Source of the DNA: Austropuccinia psidii
Taxonomy: Eukaryota; Basidiomycota; Pucciniomycetes; Pucciniales; Sphaerophragmiaceae
Direction: 5' to 3'
DNA: 64,000 nt
NCBI GenBank assembly: GCA_023105745.1
Contig: JALGQZ010000008.1
Location: 20,893,866-20,957,865, forward strand
The position numbers and the translations under genes were made by a program. Positions 1 through 10,712 of this stretch are shown piece by piece. The number at the start of each line of letters is the position of its first letter. Position 1 is the stretch's first letter. A model generated the notes under the pieces. That model did not search any database and was not told the DNA's origin. It was given only the letters and a program-made list of their open reading frames with translations.

Positions 1-679
1 ATATTATTATTATTATTACATTACATTAAAAGTGATTTATATATAGATGTAGTTAACAGTAGGTCTGCCTATATTATAAATTCATCTATTAGTGAAATAC
101 TCATATTCAACAAAATATTTATATTATACTCTTCTCACTAGAAGAAAATCTATATCACTATTATTATTATCACACAATATATTTTACATATTATCCAAAA
201 TTATTTACCAACAACAACTATTTAAACTATTAAAAGATATTATTATATATTATCACTATTACCAAATTTTCTAATATTAAACTATTATCCATTAAACAAA
301 ATACCTTCAACAAAGAAAACAACTTAAAATCACCACTCAGTACTATTATATCTATTATTTATCTACTCAATTATTATCTTATCATCTTGAAATCACCTAC
401 AAATTTATTTATTTAAAATTATTATTATTTTATCATTAGTCTGATTATTGAATAGGTCTGATAGAGACTGCTGAAAAGTCTTCTCTAGTTGTAAAGCCAC
501 AATCTTAAATATTGATTTGTGAGCTCTGTAGGGAGATTGTTTAGTATATTCAGAGGGGCAGCTAAAACACCATTAGCACCCTTGGTTACAGGATTAATTC
601 AGCAATTCAAAACTGTTTACCTGTGATTTCCCCCTCAAGGACTGCCTTATCCAATCCCACACTAAAAGGAGTTGCACAG
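1..679. other. AT-rich unassigned sequence
   Basis: The first 460 bases are very AT-rich, with ATT/TTA runs. The rest is mixed sequence in which I recognise no coding region or LTR. Short open frames here look like chance. It abuts the truncated end of element D. Confidence 0.5.
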
Positions 680-2268
680 TGCTTCTGTAAGAGATTTCCT
701 CATCTTCTCATAAGCTTTAATTCTTTCCTGTGTCATCTTAAATACTGTCTGTTGGTCACAGATTCTATAGAGTGACTTGGCTATAATTGCAATGTTTTTT
801 AAGTGTTGCCTATAGTAACTAGCAAATCCAAGAAAAGACATCATTTCTTTCTTATTCTGGGGTATTGGCTTAAGTAATACTGCTGCCACTTTATTTTTGT
901 CACTACCCAAGCTTAAACCAGAAACAATATGTCCTAATGCTTTAAGCTCCTCAAAACCAGAATTTCATTTCTTTAGTGGAATCTTCATATTCACTTCTGC
1001 AACTTTGTGAAGTACTCTTGAAAGTCTTTCAAGGTGCAAAGACCATGAATCTGAACATGTGATAATATCATCAATATTAATGATAAGCCTTCCTTCAAAT
1101 AATTCTGTGGGGAATATGGTATTCATCATCCTTTGATAATGAGATGGTGCATTTTTAATACCAAATGGCATTCTAAGAAACTCATAAATAACACCGTGAG
1201 TGATAACTCTAAGGAATTTGTTACCTTGAGATTTCAAAAATTTGCTGAAAACCTTTCAATGCATCCATTTATGTTATATACTTGGCTTTAGACAATTGGG
1301 TCAAGGTTCCTCAAATTCTATGAATTGGATACCTATCTGGGACTGTGTAGGTATTCAATTCTCTAAAATCTCTGACCATTCTTGACTTATCATTATGCCA
1401 ACCAATAATAACAGGTGTTTTTACTTCAAATTCTTCATTATGGCCTACTTTCCTTAGTACACCAAGTTGGATCAACTCTTGGATATGTTTTCCAAGGATT
1501 CTCTAGCTCTGGGACTGGCTGGATCAGCTGATTTTCTAAGTAGTGGAGGATATGCTCTAACAATATTAATAGTAATATCAACTTCATATCCTTTTATAGC
1601 ACCTAATGGTTCATTATCAGAGGCGGATGCATTATTATATGTGTATAACACATCAATAAGTTCATGTCTCATTTTTATGACAATGATGGGTTAATTTGTG
1701 CTTCAACAAGTAGATTAGACACAGATACTGCTTTTTAAGTATCTTTTTTAGAAGATACTATTGATGTTTGTTTTGGCATATTGGAAAAACCAAATTTTTG
1801 TCTTTTGTTTTCTCCAATTCTGAAATATCTGTTTTTATGATTATTGATGTCAATAACATAAATATTCAAGTAATCATTTCCAAGGATGATATGTTGAGAT
1901 GTGCAATTGTCCATCACTACTATCTCTGTTTTCATTCTTATGCTTCCTGCAGGGTGGGAGAAGACAATATTAGTGTCCAATATGCCCAAAAGGTACATAT
2001 TGTTACTGGCACTGCTAAATTGCACACCTTCTTTTGGTAATAGATGGGTTTTCCATTCAGGAAGTAGAGCTTGGAGATAATCTTTGCCCACACAAGGGCA
2101 AAATGCCCCTGTATCCAAATTTACTTTGGCTTCAATAGCATTCATCAGAATTGATGTGATACAAGATTCTCCAGCAGTATAACCTTTTACTCTAGCAGGT
2201 TTGGTCTTACACATTCTGGCATCTTGGATATTGATCAGGTTATGACTGTCCTCACTGTACTGTGGCAA
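680..2268 (-). pseudogene. Element D pol remnant: protease and reverse transcriptase
   Basis: Protease lies at 1735-2268 and retains the aspartic motif DTGA with the CxCVG block seen in B. Reverse transcriptase follows in pieces, from the P-Y-P-P-L-L-R block near 1550 to the thumb/connection at 662-910. The catalytic box reads NIDD instead of YIDD (near 1070), which should abolish polymerase activity. Frames change between the protease and RT pieces, and the frame stops after the connection segment at 662. The protein would have formed the replication enzymes of a chromovirus. Family assignment is firm; function is lost. Confidence 0.85.
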
Positions 2269-4340
2269 TTGAGTATGGACTTCTGTGACCTCAAAGAAAG
2301 CTGTAATTTTTTCAATGGTATAGTCCTCTACTGGTGTATCCTCAGAGACTGTAGATTTGAGGTCAGATTCTTTTTTCTCTCCAGTGCACTGAGCTTCTTC
2401 AATTACTTGAACTTCATTGATTTTTGTCTTTTTGGTGCATGTGTTGGCTAAATTTCAAGTGCTTCCACATTTATGACACTTAAAGACAGGTCTTTCAGAT
2501 TTTCTGTCCTCTCTGGAAATCCTTGGGACCATTTTGGACTCCAAAGGGATTTTAGTCCAAGTTTTACCAATTTTTGTTCTAGTAATGATATCTTCCATTG
2601 AATTGATGTGCTCCTCTGTTGAACAGGGCGCTACACATCTGCACTTAATAGCATGTTCCAGTTCTCCTCCACATTTTCTTAAAATTTTCATATTAATAAT
2701 GGTGTCACACATATCTGGGTATAAAGCAGATAATTTGTCTTTCTGCTTGAGTAACCAAGTAAGTGGTTTATCCTTTTCTGAGTTGAAAATGGCACTTTCA
2801 AAAGAATTTTCCATTTTAAACCTCCAAGAATTGTTGGCCCATTTGGTAATCATTTCGGATTTCCACCAAGACCAATCATGTTTTCCATGATCTTGTCTCA
2901 TCTTTTAATACCATTTCTTTGCAGTTCTGGTAAACAGAGAGTGTAATTTGCCCACCTTAATTTCATCAGGTATGTGAAAATCTTCTTGCAACATATCAAT
3001 AGTTCTGATGAACTTAATATGACTATATTCTCCTTCACCAGAGAATGTTGGCCATTCTTCCAATTTGGGAATATCTTTTGCAGAGATAACATTTTGTGCT
3101 AAGAATGGGGTCAAACTTCCTTTAACAGAAGGTTTTTCTTCAGTCAAAGGTGTAGAATGTCTTGGCATATGTGGTTCATAATTATTATGAATTTGTCCTA
3201 CATTTGCAATTATTTCATTCTTTAAATTCTGCCTTTCACTGTCACTTTTTGCCAAATGTGTGGCAAGCTGATTGGTATTTTTAGTTATTTCCAAGACATG
3301 GTCTTTCAGAGTTCTCAGTTTTTCATTAATGTTTAAAATGGAAAGATCTTCCATTTAATCATTTTGAACTTGAAATTTACTTTCAATTTTGTCACATGTA
3401 TTGGTAATTGAATCAATTCTGATATTTCTTAATTGATACCATTCAGTATAGTTTTTGTCATTCCTTTTCAATTCACTCATGTCCAATATGATTTTATTTA
3501 GCTTTGCATCAAATTTGGTAAGTTATACATTAATACTAGACTTAACAAAGTGTATTTCATCTATCATCTGCATGTAAAAGTCCTGTTCATCCTTTCCTGC
3601 TCTTTTCCTGTGAATTCCATAAGAGTTCTGGCAATATGAAATACACCGTATACGGCAGAAGGTTCCAATTTGGGAATCCTGTACCCTTGTGGGTAAGGTT
3701 CGTGCCAATTGGCTTTGCCTTTTCCCTTGCCTTGATGGTTCTTGGGACTTTTCTCCTTGTTCTGAGGTCCTTTGGGCTTCTCCTTGGACACTTCTGGAGC
3801 TGATTTGGAGCTGGTGGACGCCACTGGGCCTTCTCTCTCCAAATCTGAAGCCATTTCCAGTTCCTTCTTTTGGTCTATGGATAAAAGAGTTTGGTTGTTC
3901 AACCAATTCTTTATCTTATAACTTTGTCTTTACAAGACAATGGGCTCCAACCTCTGGTGATTTCCATGGTCTTCTCCTGACCCAGAAAGCTGTTGATGTG
4001 TAAGTAGGAGTTCATGGCCCCCTGCCAAAGGCTTGGGCATATTTCCCACTCCGCTTCTTTGACTTCTCTGAACCAATTTTTGTATTGGCATTGATGCATT
4101 TCTATTGCTGCCACTTGAAAATGGTTCAGCCCTTAAAATATCATCATGAATCAGTTCAGATTCAGAATTTACATCAAAGTTTGTGGGTACGGCCCTTGGG
4201 GAATGGGGGGCAACTCTGGCATCCTCCAAATGTGTCTTTCTTGAGGAAGATTTGACACTTCTGGATTTGGTCTTGCCTCTTCCTTTTCCACATCAATCTG
4301 GTTGGAATGCATAGTTGCTTCCAATTGTGGTATGCACCAT
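2269..4340 (-). pseudogene. Element D gag remnant
   Basis: The gag frame would start at ATG 4338-4340 with MVHTTIGSNY, resembling the starts of B (MTTRRGSQY) and C (MPSTRSGASY), but it stops by about 4293. The capsid region lies at 2455-3354 in two frames and contains the W-P-T-F-S-G-E-G-E-Y motif and the K-C-G-G-E-L-E-H-A block typical of these families. The zinc knuckle begins (CHKCGST) and is cut by a stop at 2455. In the living element this polyprotein would have built the virus-like particle and packaged RNA. Here it is broken by several stops and shifts. Confidence 0.8.
3564..4326 (-). pseudogene. Element D ORF0, exon 3 remnant (overlaps gag)
   Basis: In frames different from gag, this stretch encodes pieces that match ORF0 of B and C. 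They include SNQIDVEKE near its start (B: SNQMELDSE), MNSYL and GWSPLS at 3911-4114, GPVASTSSKS, then a basic Lys/Gly/Pro linker and YRIPK with the helix ending in ARTLMEF (3564-3902). The acceptor expected at 4327-4328 reads CA instead of AG. A frameshift near 3905 and stops near 4140-4170 separate the pieces. Function is unknown. The value of this copy is that it is a fourth family with the same overlapping protein. Confidence 0.55.
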
Positions 4341-4391
4341 TTTCACGTCAATTTTAAGATAAAGAGTGAAAATGTAAATATAAAACACAAC

Positions 4392-4549
4392 TTTTGGTGT
4401 TAAATTAGTCTTTTCAGAGTTGAATAAGGTTCCTCTTTTGGCAATTTGCACTTCAATACTATCTTCAGATTCTGCTTCTGAAGATTTTGGACTGGTAATA
4501 TAGCTCTTACTGAGACTATTACCAGCTCCACAGTATTTGATTAAAGACA
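4392..4549 (-). pseudogene. Element D ORF0, exon 2 remnant
   Basis: The exon begins TG directly after a pyrimidine-rich acceptor (CTCTCTAG|TG, 4550/4549). A candidate donor A|GTTACT at 4687/4686 would supply the A of a split ATG, giving MSLIKY. The peptide continues with an acidic stretch (SSEAESEDSIE) and runs to a weak donor GTTGTG at 4391. Its position and the AG|TG junction match A, B and C. The exon appears to end at phase 0, not phase 1, probably through decay. Confidence 0.5.
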
Positions 4550-4892
4550 CTAGAGAGAAATTGATAAAAGAAATTCTTTTTTATGCTTTTAAAATATTTT
4601 CAAAGATTTTTTATAAGTTTTTATATTTGTATATATTAAAAAAATTAAAATTTAAGATTTTGAATGAAAATTTAATCCAGAGTAACTCAAAGAATAATTT
4701 TATAAGTTTTTGGATGTGAAAAAGCCATGTGTAAAAACAATACAAAATTAAACCAAATTTCTGAATGAAAAAATATTTTAAGACAATTTCAAAAAAAAAT
4801 TATTTTGACTCCAAATTGAAATAAAAAAATTATTAAATTAATATATTTTAGAGCTTCAAAGTATATTATTTAAGGTTAAAAGGTTCAAAAAA

Positions 4893-4910
4893 CCCAGCCA
4901 GGACCCCAAA
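4893..4910 (-). promoter_or_regulatory. Element D primer-binding-site-like motif
   Basis: Directly inside the 5' LTR the minus strand reads TTTGGGGTCCTGGCTGGG, a decayed form of the motif TTTGGGGGCCTGGCCGTG found at the same place in A and B. The position indicates the minus-strand primer site. The primer is not identified. Confidence 0.6.
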
Positions 4911-6826
4911 TGTAAGATGTGTCTATCAAATTGTTAATAATATTACTATTAATCAATAGTACTATGCCTGTTCCTATGAGATATAATAATAAAAATTATT
5001 ATGACCACAATTAAATAATTAAAGAATTATTTCTTTTACGTGTTATACACTACTAGTGATTATAACAGTATGCAGTAATTGTCTACTAGAATCAATTACA
5101 AGAAGAATTTAATAGTAAAAACTGCTTTATTAAAATAATGAAATTATTTTAATATATAATTATCTTTTACAAGAATAATTATAATGATAATTCTTGAAGA
5201 AAACTATTACTAGAGAAAAACCTTGAGAATTAAGAAAAAATCACTCACTAATACTCCAAAGAACTTATTGAAAGATAGAAGTAGAGGATTTTGACGTAGA
5301 ATTGTGGATTTAAGGGATCAATATGATTTAGAACTGCATTACAACAAAATATAGTTGATTTCTATTATTTCAAGTCCTTCTGATTGAGTCATAAAGAATT
5401 GAAACACTTAGAAAAGATCTAACTAATACTTACTTGTTGTTGATAAAGGTATAATTAATAATGTGATCATGATTTGTAAAAAACTGGAAGAGGAGGCCTC
5501 TTTTAAGTCTAGGAAAGCTCACACAGACGTGCCACAGAGCAAACTGAAAGCCCAGTGAGTGAGAAAACAGAAAAATGTTTTGGATTATTGATTGCATCAT
5601 CACTTGTCACATAAGATTATCATAATTGTTTAATTGAGCCTTTTACATGACCACCAAGCCATTTATGGTTAAGAATAAAAGGATTAAGAACTTTAAATAT
5701 TCTTTCTGTCCAAGAAAATCATTGATCTCCCAACATTATCAATTTTATTCAAAATTTTATCACAGCATGTATTTTCTGTAAATTTTCAAAGATTCTGTGT
5801 TTCATGTGGAATCCTCAAAAATGGACTGTAAGTAAAACTTTTAATTTTACATATAAAATTAAAATTCTTTTAGGTTTTATATGAATTTTACAGTTCTTAA
5901 TTGTTCCCGAAAGGTTCAGAAAGATTCATGAAGAATTGTATTTTTGAATCAATTTTTGAAGTTTACCTCATTTCTACATACAATTGCAAATAGCAGTCTA
6001 TGGCTGGTTGCTATGAGGTAAATCAATGGATACTAGTCAAAAAAGGGCTTTAATTAATCTTTTGAGGCTTATCCATGGAAAGTCATTAAGAAATGACATT
6101 GTTACAGGAGTCTAAGTTGCTCTTTACCTCCTTGGCACGTCAAAATAGCAGGTTATTTGCTATTTTCATATGATTTGCTGAAGTTGTAACATGGTAACCA
6201 AGTTCCCAAAAGGTTTTAGATAACTAATTGGGCCACGATCAGCCATGCATCCAAGCTTTGGAGCTTTCCACACCTCAGAGGCCTCAGAAGTTGGGTACCC
6301 TGGCTCTGTTTGATGTCTTTTGTCCCCCTTGAATATTTTTTATTTCAAAATAGAATTTTAAGCTTCAAGTGAGATCTCCACTATGGGTGTACCAAAAGTG
6401 CATGTAAGAATACCATAATATTAAGTGCACAAAACATTCTTAACACTATTCTTAGTGTATATGTAACATGGGATTTCTCAAATTCCCATTATTTTGGCAT
6501 GAAATAGAGAACAACAAAAATTTTCATGGATCTTTTAATTGGTATTGATGATGTGGTATTGAAGTATTTTCCATATGACCACCTCAAAGAGTTAATTTAA
6601 ACTTATTCACTCTATGGAGCTACCCTAGGTGCATTTTGTGTAGAATCCAAATCTGGCCTTAAATCCATGGATATACTTACTCAATAATAAGTTATTCATC
6701 TTTTCTGAAATCAAAAATGATGAATTTTGGATATATCCATGACTTATGGGTTATGCATAGTTAAGAATTTATTTTTAAGATAATTGTGGCCTATTTGGGT
6801 ATGTAAAATATACCCCAAGGCTCACA
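4911..6826 (-). repeat. Element D 5' LTR
   Basis: The plus strand begins TGTAAGATG and ends GGCTCACA, the same termini as the LTRs of B, C and E (TGTGAGCC to CTTACA on the coding strand). Length is 1916 bp. The partner LTR is absent from the window. It carries no credible open frame. Confidence 0.8.
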
Positions 6827-7702
6827 TTGTTACGCCTGAAATTAACCTGAAGAGTGATCAACTGTGGTTACCAATGTCCCAATTTTCAGTGAAAATCCCA
6901 GAGAAATTTGAAGAACTCCATAGGAGCAATGTGAGGTTTCAATAATTGATGAATTTACAAGAGGAAACAATAAAAGCCAACAAAGAGATTTATGTTAAAT
7001 TAATAAAAGCCTCTGAATAAACCAACAAAATACTAAATAAAGAACTTGAAGAGCAATACCAATGCAAGAGAGACAGGGATTTTCTGGATCAAGACATAAA
7101 CAAATTGTTGAATTTCTTCCAAAAAAGAACCCTTAACCACAAGGACATGCTTTGGTTTATCCATACCATCAAGACATCAAACCAGATGTTTTGTTGAGTA
7201 ATATGGCAAGATTCACTTCTCAATACCAAGATGGAGATAATATGACTTATTCAGAGAAGTAACCATTGAAACACCTTCCAGAGGCCTCAAGTCCTCCCAA
7301 ATTCTCTGGCATAGGTGAGTATGATCATATGGAACTCATTGATTATATTGATGCACTCTGTAGTGATGTACCAAGTATACCAGATTAATTTATTACTGCC
7401 AAATTAAACACAGAATTAAAACATAGAATTAAAAGTAAGTGCTAGTATCTGGTACACAGAAATGAAAGAAATCCATGGCAGAAGAAACTGGCCATTTTGG
7501 GGCAGTCAAATATTGCAGAAGTACAGCAATTGTACTTGAATATGGAAAAATACCATGTAATTTGGGAATTACAAATAGTCAGTGGACAAAGATCTATATG
7601 AATGGTGTCTCAGACATTCTAAAAGACTTAAATCCACTTATCCTTAAATAAAAAATCAGATGAGGAATCAAAAACTCTCAACAGAAATGCCAGGAGAACT
7701 AA
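6827..7702 (+). pseudogene. A0 gag fragment
   Basis: Translated by eye, this block follows family-A Gag from the coiled-coil region (ACTGTGGTTACCAATGTCCC near 6864) through the capsid motifs, including W-x-T-E-M-K-E-I-H-G-R-R-N-W, to the block that precedes E-L-E-H-A. It ends exactly where the A2 LTR begins. Stops and small indels occur throughout, for example TAA after S-E-K near 7260. No product is expected. Confidence 0.75.
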
Positions 7703-9125
7703 TGTCAGCCTGTGACTCAAAACCAGAGCACAAGCGTGACAGCCAAAATACCATAAACCAATGGTATAGCCAAGATACCACCAAAACATAGAGCTGAGCC
7801 AAATTAGCTCAAAAGGTATCAAACGAAAGAGGAAACTCACCTCTTTCTGAAAATATAAGTCTCATCACCATAGGACAAAGAATAACAAAGTTGTTGCTGA
7901 GAATAAACCTTAATTTTCACCTCTCATCTAAAATCTAGAAGGAGAGGCTTAACCCCATCAAATGGGTATTCAAAATGAAGCTCTAAGCCAGGGCTATCCA
8001 ATGGTACTAGCCAAACTGAGCTAGCACCAGTATTACTTGAGTTATGGTCAAATTCAGACCAAATAAGGGTGAACAAAACATTCACCTCTCATCTAACTTC
8101 TACAGTTTTAGTGTGAGATGCCTAAAGTGGGGTCTTTTTGGAAAGGGCACAATCAGGGCTATCTGATGGTGCCATCCATTTTCTCATAGCTCAACTACAA
8201 CAGAAGTTATTGGCCAAACAAGCTTAATACAGCTTTTGCCCAAACCACGCCAATGTACAAAAATACTTGTACATGGGATAACTTTGCCATATTTAATGAT
8301 AACCATGTCAAGTTGGGTACCATTGTGTAGAGCCCATATAGAGCTATTCAATGAACCAATTTTGAGCTTGATATCTCAAACACTGACAGAGTTATGACCA
8401 TTTTAAGGTCAAAATCCCACCTGCTGTCATATACAGCCTTACCATGGGATAATATCCCATAACCATGAATATGAGGTGTCAAATAGACGAAGAAGCATGT
8501 TTTTAATTCAATACCTCATATGTCAGTCAATACTGGGGTCCCATACAGTTTCTGTACAGCATTCTACGCGTCATACACATCAGAATCAGGCTGTGAGGTC
8601 CCCAGATGAAAAGTTTCACCCTGTATTGGTGAAAACTGCCCAGATGTGGTTTCAAAACCACATCTGAGCCCAATACAGAGTATACAGGCTGTTTGCAAAC
8701 CACAAGCCTGTCATAGAGAGTGAAAAATCTTCACTTCCTCTACGTGGAAAGGTCTAGCAGCCTTTCCACCTCAATTTCAGGATAAAAGGAGGGCTTTTCA
8801 CAGCCAAAAAACCTCTCCTCATCCTGCTCTTGAATAACCTACATAGTAAACTGTCAAAAACAGTTTTACTCTTGGTTAATAATAAGGTATACTCTTAACT
8901 TGAAAGTATTGTAGTCTTTATTATTGTAACCCAACAGGTAAAACTGCACCCAGGGCTTTCAACAGTGCTCACCACCACTATATCTCTATAGTAAAGCCCT
9001 TAATACCTTAATTCTATCATCTATTATCAACTTTATTATCTTTTAAAGCTATTTTTACCGTGTCACAGTCATAGTTAAAGCCTGTAAATACTTATATACA
9101 CCTTTATCATAGACTCAACCTGACA
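7703..9125 (+). repeat. A2 5' LTR (family A)
   Basis: The LTR starts TGTCAGCC and ends CCTGACA, 1423 bp. It is followed at once by the primer-site motif and preceded by decayed A0 gag. It contains a TATA-like box (8781-8790) and a CpG-bearing motif ACGCGT (8566-8571) that is conserved in most other family-A LTRs. Confidence 0.93.
8781..8790 (+). promoter_or_regulatory. TATA-like box in A2 5' LTR
   Basis: GATAAAAGGA sits about 340 bp before the LTR end, in a context conserved in all family-A LTRs. It is the best core-promoter candidate and would place the transcript start near 8810-8820. No experimental support is visible. Confidence 0.4.
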
Positions 9126-9144
9126 TTTTGGGGGCCTGGCCGTG
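9126..9144 (+). promoter_or_regulatory. A2 primer-binding-site-like motif
   Basis: TTTTGGGGGCCTGGCCGTG directly follows the 5' LTR. A TGG a few bases inside the LTR is typical for pairing with the CCA end of a tRNA. I cannot name a tRNA that fits the rest. B has the identical core. Confidence 0.7.
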
Positions 9145-9253
9145 TTTTAAAACTTTTTTGGACCTTAAAAGTAAGTCTTTTTCTCTTTTTATGACTTATT
9201 AACCAGTGTTTTATCTTTTTTTAGGCGTAATTTTTTTATTATTTAAATATATA

Positions 9254-9258
9254 TATTA
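9254..9258. repeat. Target-site duplication of A1, left (TATTA)
   Basis: TATTA precedes the A1 LTR at 9259 and is repeated at 18946-18950 after its other end, as expected for integrase-mediated insertion. Confidence 0.92.
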
Positions 9259-10688
9259 TGTCAGGATGATACTATGATAAAGGTATAACTAGGCTAATTA
9301 CAACTTTAACTGTGTATTTGACACGGTAAAAATGATTTAAAAAAAGATTTATAAGAGTTTATAATGAGATAAAAGGATTCTACTATTGAGAAATAGTGGT
9401 GGTGAGCACTATTGAGAACCCTGGGTGCAGGCTTTATCTGTTGGATTACAATAATAAAGTCTACAATAATTAAAGATTATAATTATACCTGATTATTTAA
9501 CCAAGAGTAAAACTGTTTTTGACAGTTTACTACGTAGGTTATTCAAGAGCAGGATGGGGAAAGGTTTTTGGCAGTGAAAAACCCTCCTTTTATCCTGAAA
9601 TTGGGGTGAAAAGGCTGTTAGACCTTTTCACGTAGAGGAAGTGAAGATTTTTCACTCCTCATGACAAGCTTATGGTTTGCAAACAGCCTGTATACCCTGT
9701 ATTGGGCTCAGATGTGGTTTTGAAACCACATTTGGGCAGTTTTCACCAATACAGGGTGAAAATTTTCATCTGGGGACCTCACAGCCTGATTCTGACATGT
9801 ATGACGCGTAGAATGCTGTACAGAAACTGTATGGGACCCCAGTATTGACTGACATATGAGGTATTGAAGTAAAAACATGCTTCTTCGTCTATTTGACACC
9901 TCATATTCATGGTTATAGGGTATTATCCCATGGTAAGGCTGTATATGACAGCAGGTGGGATTTTTACCTTAGAATTGCCATAACTCTGTCTGTTTTTGAG
10001 ATATCAAGCTCAAAGTTGGTTCATTGAATAGCCCTGTATGGGCTCTATACAATGGTACCCAATTTTACATGGCTATCATTAAATATGGCAAAGTTATCCC
10101 ATGTACAAGTGTTTTTATACATTGGCGTGTTTTGGGCAAAAGCTGTATTAAGCTTGTTTGGCCAATAACTTCTGTTCTAGTTGAGATATGAGGAAATGGA
10201 TGACACCATCAGATAGCCCTGCTTGTGCTCTTTCCAAAAAGACCCCACTTCAAGTATCTCACACTAAAACTGTAGAAGTTAGATGAGAGGTGAATGTTTT
10301 GTTCACCCTTATTTGGTCTGAATTTGACCATAACTCAAGTAATACTGGTGCTAGCTCAGTTTGGCTAGTACCATTGGATAGCCCTGGCTTAGAGCTTCAT
10401 TTTGAATACCCATTTGATGGGGTTAAGCCTCTCCTTCTAGATTTTAGATGAGCGGTGAAAATTAAGGTTTATGCTCAGCAATAACTTTGAGCAGGAATAA
10501 CTTTGTTATTTCTTGTCCTATGGTGATGGGACTTATATTTTCAGGAAGAGGTGAGTTTTCTCTTTCTTTTGATACCTTTTGAGCTAATTTGGCTCAGTTC
10601 CATGTTTTGGTGGTATTTTGGCTATACCATTGGTTTATGGTATTTTGGCTGTCATGCTTGTGCTCTGGTTTTGAGTCACAGGCTGACA
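9259..10688 (-). repeat. A1 3' LTR (family A)
   Basis: On the plus strand it runs from TGTCAGGATG to GGCTGACA. It matches 17516-18945 along its whole length. Several of the differences are CG/TG or CG/CA changes, for example at the ACGT preceding ACGCGT. Confidence 0.95.
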
Positions 10689-10700
10689 TACCCTCCCTCT
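10689..10700 (-). promoter_or_regulatory. A1 polypurine tract
   Basis: The minus strand reads AGAGGGAGGGTA immediately before the 3' LTR, the usual place and composition for the plus-strand primer. A2 has the same tract at 25632-25643. Confidence 0.8.
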
Positions 10701-10712
10701 AAAAAAGGCTCA

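Larger units (their letters stand above)
680..6826 (-). mobile_element. Element D: truncated, decayed Ty3/Gypsy retrotransposon
   Basis: Reading leftwards the order is 5' LTR (4911-6826), primer-site-like motif (4893-4910), ORF0/gag, protease and reverse transcriptase. Homology to elements B and C stops abruptly near 680, at the start of RNase H, so the rest of pol and the 3' LTR are missing. The right edge (GGCTCACA, ending 6826) abuts family-A gag sequence of A0, so D inserted in A0. The left flank is not A0-like, which suggests a deletion or rearrangement. Many frameshifts and stops show that D is dead. Confidence 0.8.

Noticed and set aside
92..274. Small open frame in the AT-rich left end
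   Set aside because: Its composition (Tyr, Leu, Ile, Lys) is what AT-rich DNA gives by chance; no similarity to any element here.
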